A DNA stretch of 64,000 nucleotides. Source: Blastococcus xanthinilyticus (GTDB taxonomy: Bacteria > Actinomycetota > Actinomycetes > Mycobacteriales > Geodermatophilaceae). The notes under the pieces are model-generated. The model worked only from the letters and a program-made list of their open reading frames with translations. It was not told the DNA's origin and did not search any database. Each line of letters starts with the position of its first letter. The stretch's first letter is position 1. A program made the position numbers and the translations under genes. The DNA lies in NCBI RefSeq assembly GCF_008124835.1, contig NZ_VNHW01000002.1, positions 124,001-188,000 on the forward strand, in the 5' to 3' direction. Below are positions 20,303 to 27,838 of the stretch, piece by piece.

Positions 20303-21733
20303 GTGACCGGGATCCCGCCCGTCGTGCTCGACCGCGCCGCGCGCACCCCGCTGGCGGTGCAGCTCGCCGACGCGCTCCGGGCCGGTGCGGCCTCCGGCAC
20401 GCTGCGGCCCGGTGACCGGCTGCCCTCGACCCGCGAGCTGGCGACGGCGCTGCGGGTCAGCCGGACGGTCACCGCGGCCGCCTACGACCAGCTGCTCGCC
20501 GAGGGCTGGGCCGGGAGCCGGCGGGGCGTGGGCACGTTCGTCCTCGGTGCGGCGTCCTCGTCCCCGGTGCTCCGGAGCGCGGCGACGACCGTCCGCGCGG
20601 CTCCGCCGGCGCTGGTCGACCTGCGGGCCGGGTCGCCGTGCCTGGAGGTGCTGGACCGGGCGGTCTGGCGGCGGGCCTGGCGTGCCGCGGGCGACGTCCC
20701 ACCCGACGGGCACCCGGACGCCGCCGGGGACCCGGCGTTCCGGACGGCGGTCGCCGAGCACCTGCTGCGGCACCGTGGCCTGCCCGCCGGCCCCGACGAC
20801 GTGCTGGCGACCACCGGCACGTCGGCGGCGGTCGGGGAGGTGGTCCGCACGCTGCCGCGGGGCAGCCGGGTGGCCGTCGAGGACCCGGGCTACCAGCGGG
20901 TGGTGGGCGCACTGGTCGATGCGGGGATCTCCGTCGTGCCCGTGCCGGTCGACGACGACGGCCTGGTGGTCGACGCCCTGCCCACCGACCTGGCCGCGGT
21001 GTACTGCACGCCGGCCCACCAGTACCCGCTCGGCCGCCGGATGTCGGCGGCCCGGCGGCTCGCGCTCGTCGCCCGGGCGCGCGCCGGGAGGTGGTGGGTG
21101 CTCGAGGACGACTACGACGGCGAGCTGCGCTACGACGTCGCGCCGCTGCCCCTGCTGGGCGCGCTCGGGCCCGATGTCGTCGTGCACCTGGGCACCGCGA
21201 GCAAGATCCTCAGCCCCACGCTCGGCGTCGGCTGGCTGGTCGCCCCGGCGGCGCTGCGCGCGGACCTGCTCGCCCGCCGCACCGCGACCGGCTCCCGGCC
21301 GCCGCGGGCCGGCCAGCGGGTGCTGGCGGCGCTCGCCTCCTCCGGTGACCTGGCCCGCCACCTCCGCCGGCTGCGCCGGGAACTGGCGGACCGGCGGGAG
21401 GCGGTGCGGGCGGCGGTGGCCGCGGCCGGGTCCGTCGCCGAGGGGGACCCGGCCGGCGCCCACGTGCTGGTGCCCGTGCCCGACGTCCCGGCCGAGGAGG
21501 CCGTGCTGGTCGCCGCCGCGCGGCAGGGGATCGCCCTGGACGGGCTGGGCCGGCACCACCTGGACGGCGCGGACCGCCGGGCGGGCCTGGTGCTCGGCTT
21601 CGCCGCACCGCCCCGGGCCGAGCTGGACCGGGTGCTGCCCCTGCTGACCGCTGTTCTGGCCCGGTACGGCGGGCGGGGATCAGGCGAGCAGGGCGACGCG
21701 GCGCCCGCCGCGCCGGTTCCGGCGCGGCCCTGA
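20303..21733 (+). CDS. MocR-family regulator: GntR DNA-binding domain fused to aminotransferase-like domain
   Basis: A 476-residue transcription factor. Residues 1-80 are a winged helix of GntR type (GDRLPSTRELATALRVSRT); from about 110 on the protein is a fold-type I aminotransferase with LEDDYDGELRYD and the PLP lysine in LGTASKILSPTLGVGW. MocR proteins sense PLP or an amino-acid adduct and regulate a divergent neighbour, often a PLP or split-barrel gene, as here. PdxR-like function is plausible but unproven. GTG is supported by GGGAGG upstream. The last 20 residues are an Ala/Pro tail. Confidence 0.88.
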   Translation: MTGIPPVVLDRAARTPLAVQLADALRAGAASGTLRPGDRLPSTRELATALRVSRTVTAAAYDQLLAEGWAGSRRGVGTFVLGAASSSPVLRSAATTVRAAPPALVDLRAGSPCLEVLDRAVWRRAWRAAGDVPPDGHPDAAGDPAFRTAVAEHLLRHRGLPAGPDDVLATTGTSAAVGEVVRTLPRGSRVAVEDPGYQRVVGALVDAGISVVPVPVDDDGLVVDALPTDLAAVYCTPAHQYPLGRRMSAARRLALVARARAGRWWVLEDDYDGELRYDVAPLPLLGALGPDVVVHLGTASKILSPTLGVGWLVAPAALRADLLARRTATGSRPPRAGQRVLAALASSGDLARHLRRLRRELADRREAVRAAVAAAGSVAEGDPAGAHVLVPVPDVPAEEAVLVAAARQGIALDGLGRHHLDGADRRAGLVLGFAAPPRAELDRVLPLLTAVLARYGGRGSGEQGDAAPAAPVPARP

Positions 21734-21753
21734 CTCGGGGTCCTCCGACGGCG

Positions 21754-21785
21754 ACGGGCCCGCCTCCCGGGAGGGAGACGGGCCC
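21754..21785. terminator. Bidirectional hairpin between MocR gene and korB
   Basis: Arms CGGGCCC (21754-21760) and GGGCCCG (21779-21785) enclose a perfect inner palindrome CCTCCCGGGAGG (21762-21773). It sits in the 72-bp gap between convergent stop codons, where a shared terminator is expected. No T-run follows, as is usual in high-GC actinobacteria. Confidence 0.7.
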
Positions 21786-21805
21786 GGAACGGCCTGATCG
21801 GGCGG

Positions 21806-22900
21806 CTACGCCCCGACCTCCCACGTGTCGCCACCGGCGAGGAGCTCGCCGAGGTCGCCGGCGCCCTGCAGGCGCGCCTCGTGCAGCTGCTCGGCCATCA
21901 TCTGCTCGTAGGACGGCTTGCGGACCGACCGGAAGACGCCCATGGGGGTGTAGCGCAGGTCCTGCGAGGACAGCCGCGACAGGGCGAACGCGTAGGACGG
22001 GTCCTCGCGGGTGGCGTCGTGCACCACGATCTCGCTCGCGTCGACCTGGTTGGTCTCGGCGATCCGCAGACCCCCGAACTCGTCGCGGACCACGCACGAG
22101 GCGCCGTCCGGCCCGAACACCAGCGGCTTGCCGTGCTCGAGCGGGATGGTCCACATCGGGCCCGTGGCCGGGTCCTTCAGCAGGTCGAAGGCCCCGTCGT
22201 TGAAGATGTTGCAGTTCTGGTAGATCTCGACCAGCGCGGTGCCCTGGTGCTCGGCGGCCTGCCGCAGCACCTCGGTGAGCCCCTTGCGGTCGGAGTCCAT
22301 CGCCCGGCCCACGAAGGTGGCGTCGGCGCCGATGGCCAGCGAGACCGGGTTGAACGGGTGGTCAAGCGAGCCCATCGGGGTGGACTTGGTGACCTTGCCG
22401 ACCTCCGAGGTGGGCGAGTACTGGCCCTTGGTGAGCCCGTAGATCCGGTTGTTGAACAGCAGGATCGTCATGTTCACGTTCCGGCGGAGCGCGTGGATCA
22501 GGTGGTTGCCGCCGATGGAGAGGGCGTCGCCGTCACCGGTGACGACCCAGACCGACAGGTCGGGGCGGGACGCGGCCAGGCCGGTGGCGATCGCCGGGGC
22601 GCGGCCGTGGATCGAGTGCATCCCGTAGGTGTTCAGGTAGTACGGGAAGCGCGAGGAGCACCCGATGCCGGACACGATGACCATGTCCTCGCGGGCGATG
22701 CCGAGGCTGGGCAGGAAGCTCTGGACCGCGTTGAGGATGACGTAGTCACCGCAGCCAGGGCACCAGCGCACTTCCTGGTCGGTCTTGAAGTCCTTGCCCT
22801 TGAGCTCGGTCTGCTTGGGACCGTGCTGCTCGAGCGAGCGGGCGATCGCGGCGTCGATCGGGGTCGGCGCGTCCGGCATGCCGAGTTCGACGGTGGTCAC
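21806..22900 (-). CDS. korB: 2-oxoacid:ferredoxin oxidoreductase, beta subunit
   Basis: A 364-residue thiamine-diphosphate subunit. It has the TPP/Mg motif GDGDALSIGGNH (122-133) ending in NN (150-151) and four Cys placed like cluster ligands of this family: C47 and C50 (CPGCG), C81 (GIGCSSR) and C230 (QNCN). With KorA it oxidatively decarboxylates 2-oxoglutarate (or a related 2-oxoacid) to the acyl-CoA, reducing ferredoxin. The GTG start overlaps the korA stop (GTGA), so the two are translationally coupled. No ferredoxin gene is adjacent. Confidence 0.92.
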   Translation of the reverse strand: MTTVELGMPDAPTPIDAAIARSLEQHGPKQTELKGKDFKTDQEVRWCPGCGDYVILNAVQSFLPSLGIAREDMVIVSGIGCSSRFPYYLNTYGMHSIHGRAPAIATGLAASRPDLSVWVVTGDGDALSIGGNHLIHALRRNVNMTILLFNNRIYGLTKGQYSPTSEVGKVTKSTPMGSLDHPFNPVSLAIGADATFVGRAMDSDRKGLTEVLRQAAEHQGTALVEIYQNCNIFNDGAFDLLKDPATGPMWTIPLEHGKPLVFGPDGASCVVRDEFGGLRIAETNQVDASEIVVHDATREDPSYAFALSRLSSQDLRYTPMGVFRSVRKPSYEQMMAEQLHEARLQGAGDLGELLAGGDTWEVGA

Positions 22901-24870
22901 TGCGGTGCTCCGTTCAGCGAGGCGGAGGTGCTGTCGATGGCGTCCTGGATGACCGCGGCCAGCTCGGCGGAGCGGAACGGCATCCCGCGCACCTGGGTGT
23001 GGCTCTGGACGTCCACCAGGTACTTCGCCCGGAGCAGCAGGGCCAGCTGCCCGAGGTTCATCTCCGGGCAGATCACCCGGTCGTACCGGGCCAGGACCTC
23101 GCCGAGGTCGGCCGGGAACGGGTTGATGTGCCGCAGGTGGATCTGGGCGACCTTCCGGCCGGAGCTCCGGATCCGCCGGCAGGCGGCGCCGATCGGGCCG
23201 TAGGTGGAGCCCCACCCGATGACGGCGACGCGGGAGTCCCCGTCCGGGTCCTCGACGTCGGTGGGCGGGATCGACGCGGCGATGCCGTCGATCTTGGCCT
23301 GCCGGGTGCGGGTCATGAAGTCGTGGTTGGCCGGGTCGTAGGAGATGTTGCCGGTCTTGTCGGCCTTCTCCAGCCCGCCGATCCGGTGCTGCATGCCCGC
23401 GGTGCCCGGGATGGCCCACGCGCGGGCCAGGGTCTCCGGGTCGCGCAGGTAGGGGAGGAACTCCGGCGTCCCGTCGGCGGTGCTGCCGTTGGGCTCGGTG
23501 GCGAAGCCCACCGCCGGGCGCAGGTCGGGCAGCGAGTCGGTGTCGGGGATCGCCCACGGCTCGGCGCCGTTGGCGAGGTAGCCGTCGGACAGCAGCATGA
23601 CCGGCGTCCGGTAGGCCAGCGCGATCCGCGCCGCCTCGACGGCGGCGGCGAAGCAGTCGCCGGGGGAGCGGGGGGCGATCACCGGCACGGGGGCCTCGCC
23701 GTTGCGGCCGAACATCGCCTGCAGCAGGTCGCTCTGCTCGGTCTTCGTCGGCAGGCCGGTCGAGGGGCCACCGCGCTGCACGTCCACGATGACCAGCGGC
23801 AGCTCGGTCATGACGGCCAGGCCGATCGTCTCGCCCTTCAGCGCCACTCCGGGCCCGGAGGTGGTGGTGATGCCGAGCGCCCCGCCGAACGAGGCACCCA
23901 GGGCCGCGCCGATGCCGGCGATCTCGTCCTCGGCCTGGAAGGTCCGCACGCCGAAGGACTTGTGCCGGGACAGCTCGTGCAGGATGTCCGACGCCGGGGT
24001 GATCGGGTAGGCCCCGAGGAACACCGGGAGCCCGGAGAGCCGGCCGGCGGCCACGAGCCCGAGCGCGAGCGCCTGGTTGCCGGAGATGTTCCGGTAGCGG
24101 CCCGGCTTCATCGGGGCCGGCTTGATCTCGTAGGAGACGGTGAAGGCCTCGGTGGTGTCGCCGTAGTTGTAGCCGGCCCGGAACGCGGCGATGTTCGCCG
24201 CGGCGATCTCCGGCTTGCGCCGGAACTGGCGCTCGAGGAAGCGGATCGTGCCCTCGGTCGGCCGGTGGTACATCCAGGAGAGCAGGCCGAGGGTGAACAT
24301 GTTCTTGCTCCGCTCCGCCTCCTTCTTGCCGAGACCGGAGTCCTTGAGCGCATCCGTGGTCATCGAGGTCAGCGGCACGCTGACGGTCTGCCACCCCTCG
24401 AGCGAGCCGTCCTCCAGCGGGTTGGTGGCGTAGCCGACCTTCGCCAGGTTGCGCGGGGTGAACTCGTCGGAGTCGACGATCAGCAGCCCACCGCCGGGCA
24501 GCTCGCCCAGGTTGGCCTTCAGCGCGGCGGGGTTCATCGCCACGAGCACGTCCGGGGCGTCGCCCGGGGTCATGACGTCGTGGTCGGCGAACTGCAGCTG
24601 GAAGGAGCTGACCCCCGGCAGGGTCCCCGTCGGCGCCCGGATCTCGGCGGGGAAGTTCGGCAGCGTCTTCAGGTCGTTGCCGAAGGACGCCGTCTCGCTG
24701 GTGAACCGGTTGCCGGTCAGCTGCATGCCGTCGCCGGAGTCACCGGCCAGCCGGATCACGACGCGGTCGAGCTCGACCACGCTCTTCACGAGCCCACCGG
24801 GCGCCGAGCCGGGCACCGTGGTGGCCGGGGCGCCGGTCACGGGCGCGACGGTCGGGTTGGTGCCAGTCAT
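22897..24870 (-). CDS. korA: 2-oxoacid:ferredoxin oxidoreductase, fused gamma-alpha subunit
   Basis: A 657-residue subunit. The N-terminal third (about 35-230) is the gamma domain, with [19 protein letters not shown]; the remainder is the alpha/pyrimidine-binding domain with [14 protein letters not shown] and [21 protein letters not shown], which bind CoA and TPP together with KorB. In mycobacteria KorAB acts as a 2-oxoglutarate:ferredoxin oxidoreductase in the TCA cycle; same substrate here is inference. ATG 24870 has GGAGG 11 nt upstream on the minus strand. Confidence 0.92.
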   Translation of the reverse strand: MTGTNPTVAPVTGAPATTVPGSAPGGLVKSVVELDRVVIRLAGDSGDGMQLTGNRFTSETASFGNDLKTLPNFPAEIRAPTGTLPGVSSFQLQFADHDVMTPGDAPDVLVAMNPAALKANLGELPGGGLLIVDSDEFTPRNLAKVGYATNPLEDGSLEGWQTVSVPLTSMTTDALKDSGLGKKEAERSKNMFTLGLLSWMYHRPTEGTIRFLERQFRRKPEIAAANIAAFRAGYNYGDTTEAFTVSYEIKPAPMKPGRYRNISGNQALALGLVAAGRLSGLPVFLGAYPITPASDILHELSRHKSFGVRTFQAEDEIAGIGAALGASFGGALGITTTSGPGVALKGETIGLAVMTELPLVIVDVQRGGPSTGLPTKTEQSDLLQAMFGRNGEAPVPVIAPRSPGDCFAAAVEAARIALAYRTPVMLLSDGYLANGAEPWAIPDTDSLPDLRPAVGFATEPNGSTADGTPEFLPYLRDPETLARAWAIPGTAGMQHRIGGLEKADKTGNISYDPANHDFMTRTRQAKIDGIAASIPPTDVEDPDGDSRVAVIGWGSTYGPIGAACRRIRSSGRKVAQIHLRHINPFPADLGEVLARYDRVICPEMNLGQLALLLRAKYLVDVQSHTQVRGMPFRSAELAAVIQDAIDSTSASLNGAPQ

Positions 24871-25061
24871 CAGCGGTCTACCTCCACCGGGCGAGGTTAC
24901 GTGCGTGTGTCCGCGCCCGGACTGTGCAACCGGACACGCTGGAGCGGCGGGGATCCACCGCGTTCAGTGGGGAAACCCCGGTGCGCGCCGGCTCATTCCA
25001 CCGGGGGAGGGCCGGGGACGGCGCCGGGAACGGCGGTCCGGGGGCGGGCGTTGGACCGGAC
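24871..25061. promoter_or_regulatory. Divergent korA / htpX promoter region
   Basis: On the minus strand a -10-like TAACCT (24899-24894) fits korA. An inverted repeat GTGTCCG (24907-24913) / CGGACAC (24931-24937) lies where a korA -35 and operator would be. Further on, GGGGAAACCCC (near 24972) is a short hairpin. No convincing htpX promoter was found. Confidence 0.35.
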
Positions 25062-25940
25062 GTGCAGCGCTGGAACAACGGACTGAAGACCGCCGTCCTC
25101 CTGGGACTCATGGGCGGGCTGATCCTCATGGCCGGCGCGCTCATCGGCGGGCGCGGCGGCCTGGTCATCGCGCTCGTGATCGCGCTCGGCGTGAACGGGT
25201 TCGCCTACTTCAACTCCGACAAGCTCGCGCTCCGGTCGATGCGGGCCTTCCCGGTGACCCAGACCCAGGCGCCGCAGCTGTACGCCATCGTGCGCGAGCT
25301 GGCGACCGAGGCCCGGCAGCCGATGCCCCGGCTCTACGTCAGCCCGACGGGGCAGCCGAACGCGTTCGCCACCGGCCGCAACCCGCGCAACGCCGCCGTC
25401 TGCGTCACCCAGGGCATCCTCGAGCTGCTCGACCGCCGCCAGCTGCGGGGGGTGCTGGCCCACGAGCTGTCGCACGTCTACAACCGCGACATCCTGATCA
25501 GCTCGGTCGCCGCGGCCATGGCGACCGTGATCACCTACCTGGCGCACATGGCGATGTTCGCGTCGCTGTTCGGCGGCCGGTCCGACGAGGACCGCGGCGG
25601 CGGCAACGTGATCGGCGGCCTGCTGCTCATGCTGCTGGGGCCGCTGGCCGCCGGGCTGGTGCAGATGGCGGTCAGCCGCAGCCGGGAGTTCCAGGCCGAC
25701 GCGTCGGGCGCGCAGCTCTCCCAGGACCCGCAGGCCCTGGCCGACGCGCTGCGGATCATCGAGCGGGGGACCGCCGCCCGCCCCCTCCCGCAGGAGGAGC
25801 GGCTGGTCACCCAGAGCCACCTGATGATCGCCAACCCGTTCCGGGGCCAGGGCATGGCGTCGATGTTCGCCAGCCACCCGCCGATGCCCGAGCGGATCGC
25901 CCGGCTGGAGCAGATGGCCCGCGAGCTCGGCCAGCGCTGA
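25062..25940 (+). CDS. htpX: Membrane zinc metalloprotease HtpX
   Basis: A 292-residue M48-family protease that helps degrade damaged membrane proteins. The zinc site is H134-E-L-S-H138 with the third ligand E209 in [11 protein letters not shown]. Two N-terminal helices (10-50) and two more after the HELSH motif (145-200) anchor it in the membrane. GTG 25062 gives an N-terminus that starts just before the first helix, as in mycobacterial HtpX; the frame stays open up to 24924, and no strong ribosome site marks either choice. Confidence 0.92.
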   Translation: MQRWNNGLKTAVLLGLMGGLILMAGALIGGRGGLVIALVIALGVNGFAYFNSDKLALRSMRAFPVTQTQAPQLYAIVRELATEARQPMPRLYVSPTGQPNAFATGRNPRNAAVCVTQGILELLDRRQLRGVLAHELSHVYNRDILISSVAAAMATVITYLAHMAMFASLFGGRSDEDRGGGNVIGGLLLMLLGPLAAGLVQMAVSRSREFQADASGAQLSQDPQALADALRIIERGTAARPLPQEERLVTQSHLMIANPFRGQGMASMFASHPPMPERIARLEQMARELGQR

Positions 25941-25942
25941 GG

Positions 25943-25984
25943 AAGGACCCCCTCGCCGGGGCGGTTCCGCGCGAGGGGGCCTTC
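25943..25984. terminator. Hairpin between convergent htpX and yajQ
   Basis: Stem CCCCCTCGC (25948-25956) / GCGAGGGGG (25971-25979) with flanking AAG/CTT pairing, in the 47-bp gap between two converging stop codons. It likely serves both genes. Confidence 0.8.
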
Positions 25985-25987
25985 GGG

Positions 25988-26479
25988 TCAGCGGTAGTTG
26001 TCGAACTGCAGGGCGACGTCGAGGTCGGCCCCGCGCAGGAGCTGTTGCACCGCCTGCAGGTCGTCGCGCTTCTTGCCGCTGACCCGGAGCTGGTCGCCCT
26101 GGATCTGCGCCTGGACGCCCTTGGGGCCCTCGTCGCGGATCAGCTTGGCGATCTTCTTCGCCACGTCGGACTCGATGCCCTGCTTGATCGTGGCGCCGAT
26201 CTTGTAGCTCTTGCCCGAGGACTGCGGCTCGCCGGCGTCGAGCACCTTCAGCGAGATGTTCCGCTTGACCAGCTTCTCCTTGAACACCTCGAGCGCCGCG
26301 GCGACCCGCTCCTCGGTGTCGGCGGAGAGGGTGACCCCCTCCTCGCCGGCCCAGGAGATGGTGGCGTTGGTGCCGCGGAAGTCGAAGCGCTGGGAGAGCT
26401 CCTTGGCCGCCTGGTTGAGGGCGTTGTCGACCTCCTGGCGGTCCACCTTGCTCACGACGTCGAAGGATGCGTCGGCCAT
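25988..26479 (-). CDS. yajQ: YajQ family nucleotide-binding protein
   Basis: A 163-residue protein of the YajQ (DUF520) family with two RNA-recognition-like ferredoxin folds. [31 protein letters not shown] and [13 protein letters not shown] are family-typical, and length is standard. Some homologues bind c-di-GMP (Xanthomonas) and others bind nucleic acids or nucleotides; which applies here is unknown. A large c-di-GMP-type protein lies 1.4 kb away but is not in the same transcript. Confidence 0.9.
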   Translation of the reverse strand: MADASFDVVSKVDRQEVDNALNQAAKELSQRFDFRGTNATISWAGEEGVTLSADTEERVAAALEVFKEKLVKRNISLKVLDAGEPQSSGKSYKIGATIKQGIESDVAKKIAKLIRDEGPKGVQAQIQGDQLRVSGKKRDDLQAVQQLLRGADLDVALQFDNYR

Positions 26480-26557
26480 GTCTGTCCTCTCCTGCGCGGT
26501 GGACCCGGCGCGCGGGGCGTCGCCGGGGACCCGTCACGCGTGGGTCCGTGGTCTTGT

Positions 26558-26563
26558 TACTCT
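26558..26563 (+). promoter_or_regulatory. -10 element of tRNA-Tyr promoter
   Basis: TACTCT fits the TANNNT actinobacterial -10 and would start RNA about 9 nt before the mature tRNA. The -35 region has no good match. Confidence 0.5.
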
Positions 26564-26578
26564 CTCCCGGTACCACGC

Positions 26579-26660
26579 GGCGGGTTGCCCGAGTGGCCAA
26601 TGGGAGCGGACTGTAAATCCGTCGGCTTAGCCTACGAAGGTTCGAATCCTTCACCCGCCA
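26579..26660 (+). tRNA. tRNA-Tyr (anticodon GUA)
   Basis: Acceptor arms GGCGGGT (26579-26585) and ACCCGCC (26653-26659) pair fully. The anticodon loop CTGTAAA is closed by GGA/TCC, with GTA at 26613-26615. The long variable arm of class II tRNAs and the TTCGAATCC T-loop are present. The 3' CCA is not encoded. Confidence 0.97.
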
Positions 26661-26670
26661 CACCTGGTAC

Positions 26671-26701
26671 GACGGCCCCCGACCTCAGGTCGGGGGCCGT
26701 C
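26671..26701. terminator. Strong terminator after tRNA-Tyr
   Basis: Perfect 15-bp stem GACGGCCCCCGACCT / AGGTCGGGGGCCGTC around a single C. It lies between tRNA-Tyr and the converging minus-strand membrane protein gene, so it can end both. Confidence 0.9.
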
Positions 26702-26719
26702 GCGTCTCTCCGGGCAGGC

Positions 26720-27199
26720 TCAGGGCAGCGTCGGCGCCCGGGCGCTGGAGACGGCGGTCCGCTCGAGCGGCTGCCCGCCGAGGAAGAGCCAGCCGAACGC
26801 GATCGGCACGTGCCGGGTGCATCGCACGGTCACCTCGGCGCCGTCGGTCTCCGCCGCCCAGCTGTCCAGCCGGATCCCGCCGTCGGCCAGCTGGTCGGCG
26901 ACGGCGGACTGGGCGGCCGCCCGGGTGAGCGGCAGCTCGGTGCCCACCCCCCGGGAGTAGACGACGGCCTCGTCGGCCTGGTTCGCGGCGGCGAGCGCGG
27001 CGCTGTCGCAGACCGACTGCACCTCCTGCTGCTCCAGGAACGCATCGGAGGCGGCGATGGCGCCGAACACCATCAGCGCGGCCACCAGCCAGCAGACCAG
27101 CACGAACGGCAGCGTCGACCCACGCTCGCGGTCGTCCTGGCCCGGTCGCACGCCGGGCAGGTAAGCACGGCGGGCAGGTCGTCCACCACCTGTGGACAC
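26720..27199 (-). CDS. TadE/TadG-like single-span membrane protein, hypothetical
   Basis: About 159 residues. A basic N-terminus ending in DRERGS is followed by one hydrophobic helix (about 30-50) and then EQQEVQSVCDSAALAAANQAD, the pattern of TadE/TadG-like Flp-pilus proteins whose helix is processed after a G-S/E junction. The outer part (about 50-159) has two Cys that could pair. No other tad genes are seen here. The start is unsure: GTG 27199 or GTG 27151, neither with a good ribosome site. Function in secretion or pili is inference. Confidence 0.65.
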   Translation of the reverse strand: MSTGGGRPARRAYLPGVRPGQDDRERGSTLPFVLVCWLVAALMVFGAIAASDAFLEQQEVQSVCDSAALAAANQADEAVVYSRGVGTELPLTRAAAQSAVADQLADGGIRLDSWAAETDGAEVTVRCTRHVPIAFGWLFLGGQPLERTAVSSARAPTLP

Positions 27200-27545
27200 G
27201 ATCTGTGGACGGCGGTGGACGGCGGTTCACCCGTCCCCGTGGTGTGCGCAGTGACCTGTGGACGACGGCGGACGGGCGCCTGCGCACGGGCGGCGGCGTG
27301 GCGGCGCCAGCGCAAGGGTCGTAGGTCCGTGCGGGCGCCGCTCCGCGGCCGGGGGTGACCGGTCGTGCGCCTGGAGTGGCGGGCGGTCACGACTCGGCGT
27401 CGGAGGCGGCGTGTCGCCACCCCGATGCTTGTCGCCAGTCGTGACGGGAAGGAGTGTCCTACGCGCGGTCCGTATTGACGACGCTCTGCCCCCGCGCGTG
27501 ACGGCTGCCGCAACAGCCGATTCGTCATGCCCACAGGGAGGCGCC
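27200..27545. other. Gene-free stretch with GTGGAC repeats and a 9-bp inverted repeat
   Basis: GTGGAC occurs at 27192, 27205, 27215 and 27258 (start positions); three of these are TGTGGAC, close to the DnaA-box half TGTGGACAA. Perfect arms GTCACGACT (27386-27394) and AGTCGTGAC (27437-27445) lie 100 nt before the repeat-peptide gene. No confident promoter or coding frame was found; a TTGACG at 27476-27481 lacks a matching -10. Confidence 0.4.
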
Positions 27546-27647
27546 ATGAACAGCACCATGCAGCGTGAGACCGGTAACCGCGGAGTGAAGTGGGGTCGCG
27601 GCGTGAAGTGGGGCCGTGGCGTGAAGTGGGGCCGCAGCGAGGGCTGA
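27546..27647 (+). CDS. 33-aa peptide of three GVKWGR repeats, unknown function
   Basis: ATG 27546 follows a strong AGGGAGG (4-5 nt spacing). The peptide is MNSTMQRETGNR, then GVKWGR three times (residues 13-30), then SEG and TGA. The DNA units (27582-27599, 27600-27617, 27618-27635) differ only at third codon positions (GGA/GGC, GGT/GGC, CGC/CGT), all synonymous, which argues that the peptide is translated and selected. It is cationic and Trp-rich. An independent hairpin terminator follows, so it looks like its own transcription unit. The frame is open upstream to 27258, but only ATG 27546 has a ribosome site. I do not recognise the family; a modified-peptide precursor, an antimicrobial or signalling peptide, or a regulatory leader are all open. 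Confidence 0.65.
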   Translation: MNSTMQRETGNRGVKWGRGVKWGRGVKWGRSEG

Positions 27648-27679
27648 CGGCCTCGCCCCACGCGGGGAACACACTCGTG

Positions 27680-27710
27680 GGGGCGGTCGGCCCGGTGGGC
27701 CGGCTGCCCC
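27680..27710 (+). terminator. Terminator downstream of the repeat-peptide gene
   Basis: 14-bp stem GGGGCGGTCGGCCC (27680-27693) / GGGCCGGCTGCCCC (27697-27710) with two G-U pairs and a GGT loop, followed by TTCTCGTGT. It sits 33 nt after the peptide stop and well before the next gene. Confidence 0.8.
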
Positions 27711-27838
27711 TTCTCGTGTCCGTGGGGGCACGTGCCGACGACCTCCGCGGACGGGCGTCTTCCGCGCAGGCGGACAGCGAGCAGCGGTGATCGACATCGC
27801 TGCTAGCCTTCGCCCGCCCATCGACCCGGGAGTGTGCC

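Noticed and set aside
21806-24394. 862-residue minus-strand frame covering korB and part of korA
   Set aside because: The upstream part is an out-of-frame reading of korA; the true korB starts at GTG 22900, overlapping the korA stop.
27181-27263. Replication origin
   Set aside because: A few DnaA-like motifs without an AT-rich region, dnaA or dnaN nearby are not enough.
27582-27635. The three 18-bp repeats as a CRISPR array or plain tandem repeat
   Set aside because: There are no spacers, the unit length is six codons, and all changes are synonymous, which fits a coding repeat better.
27258-27647. 129-residue frame ending in the GVKWGR repeats
   Set aside because: The extra N-terminus has no ribosome site and looks like GC-rich noise; ATG 27546 has AGGGAGG. 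Kept only as an alternative.
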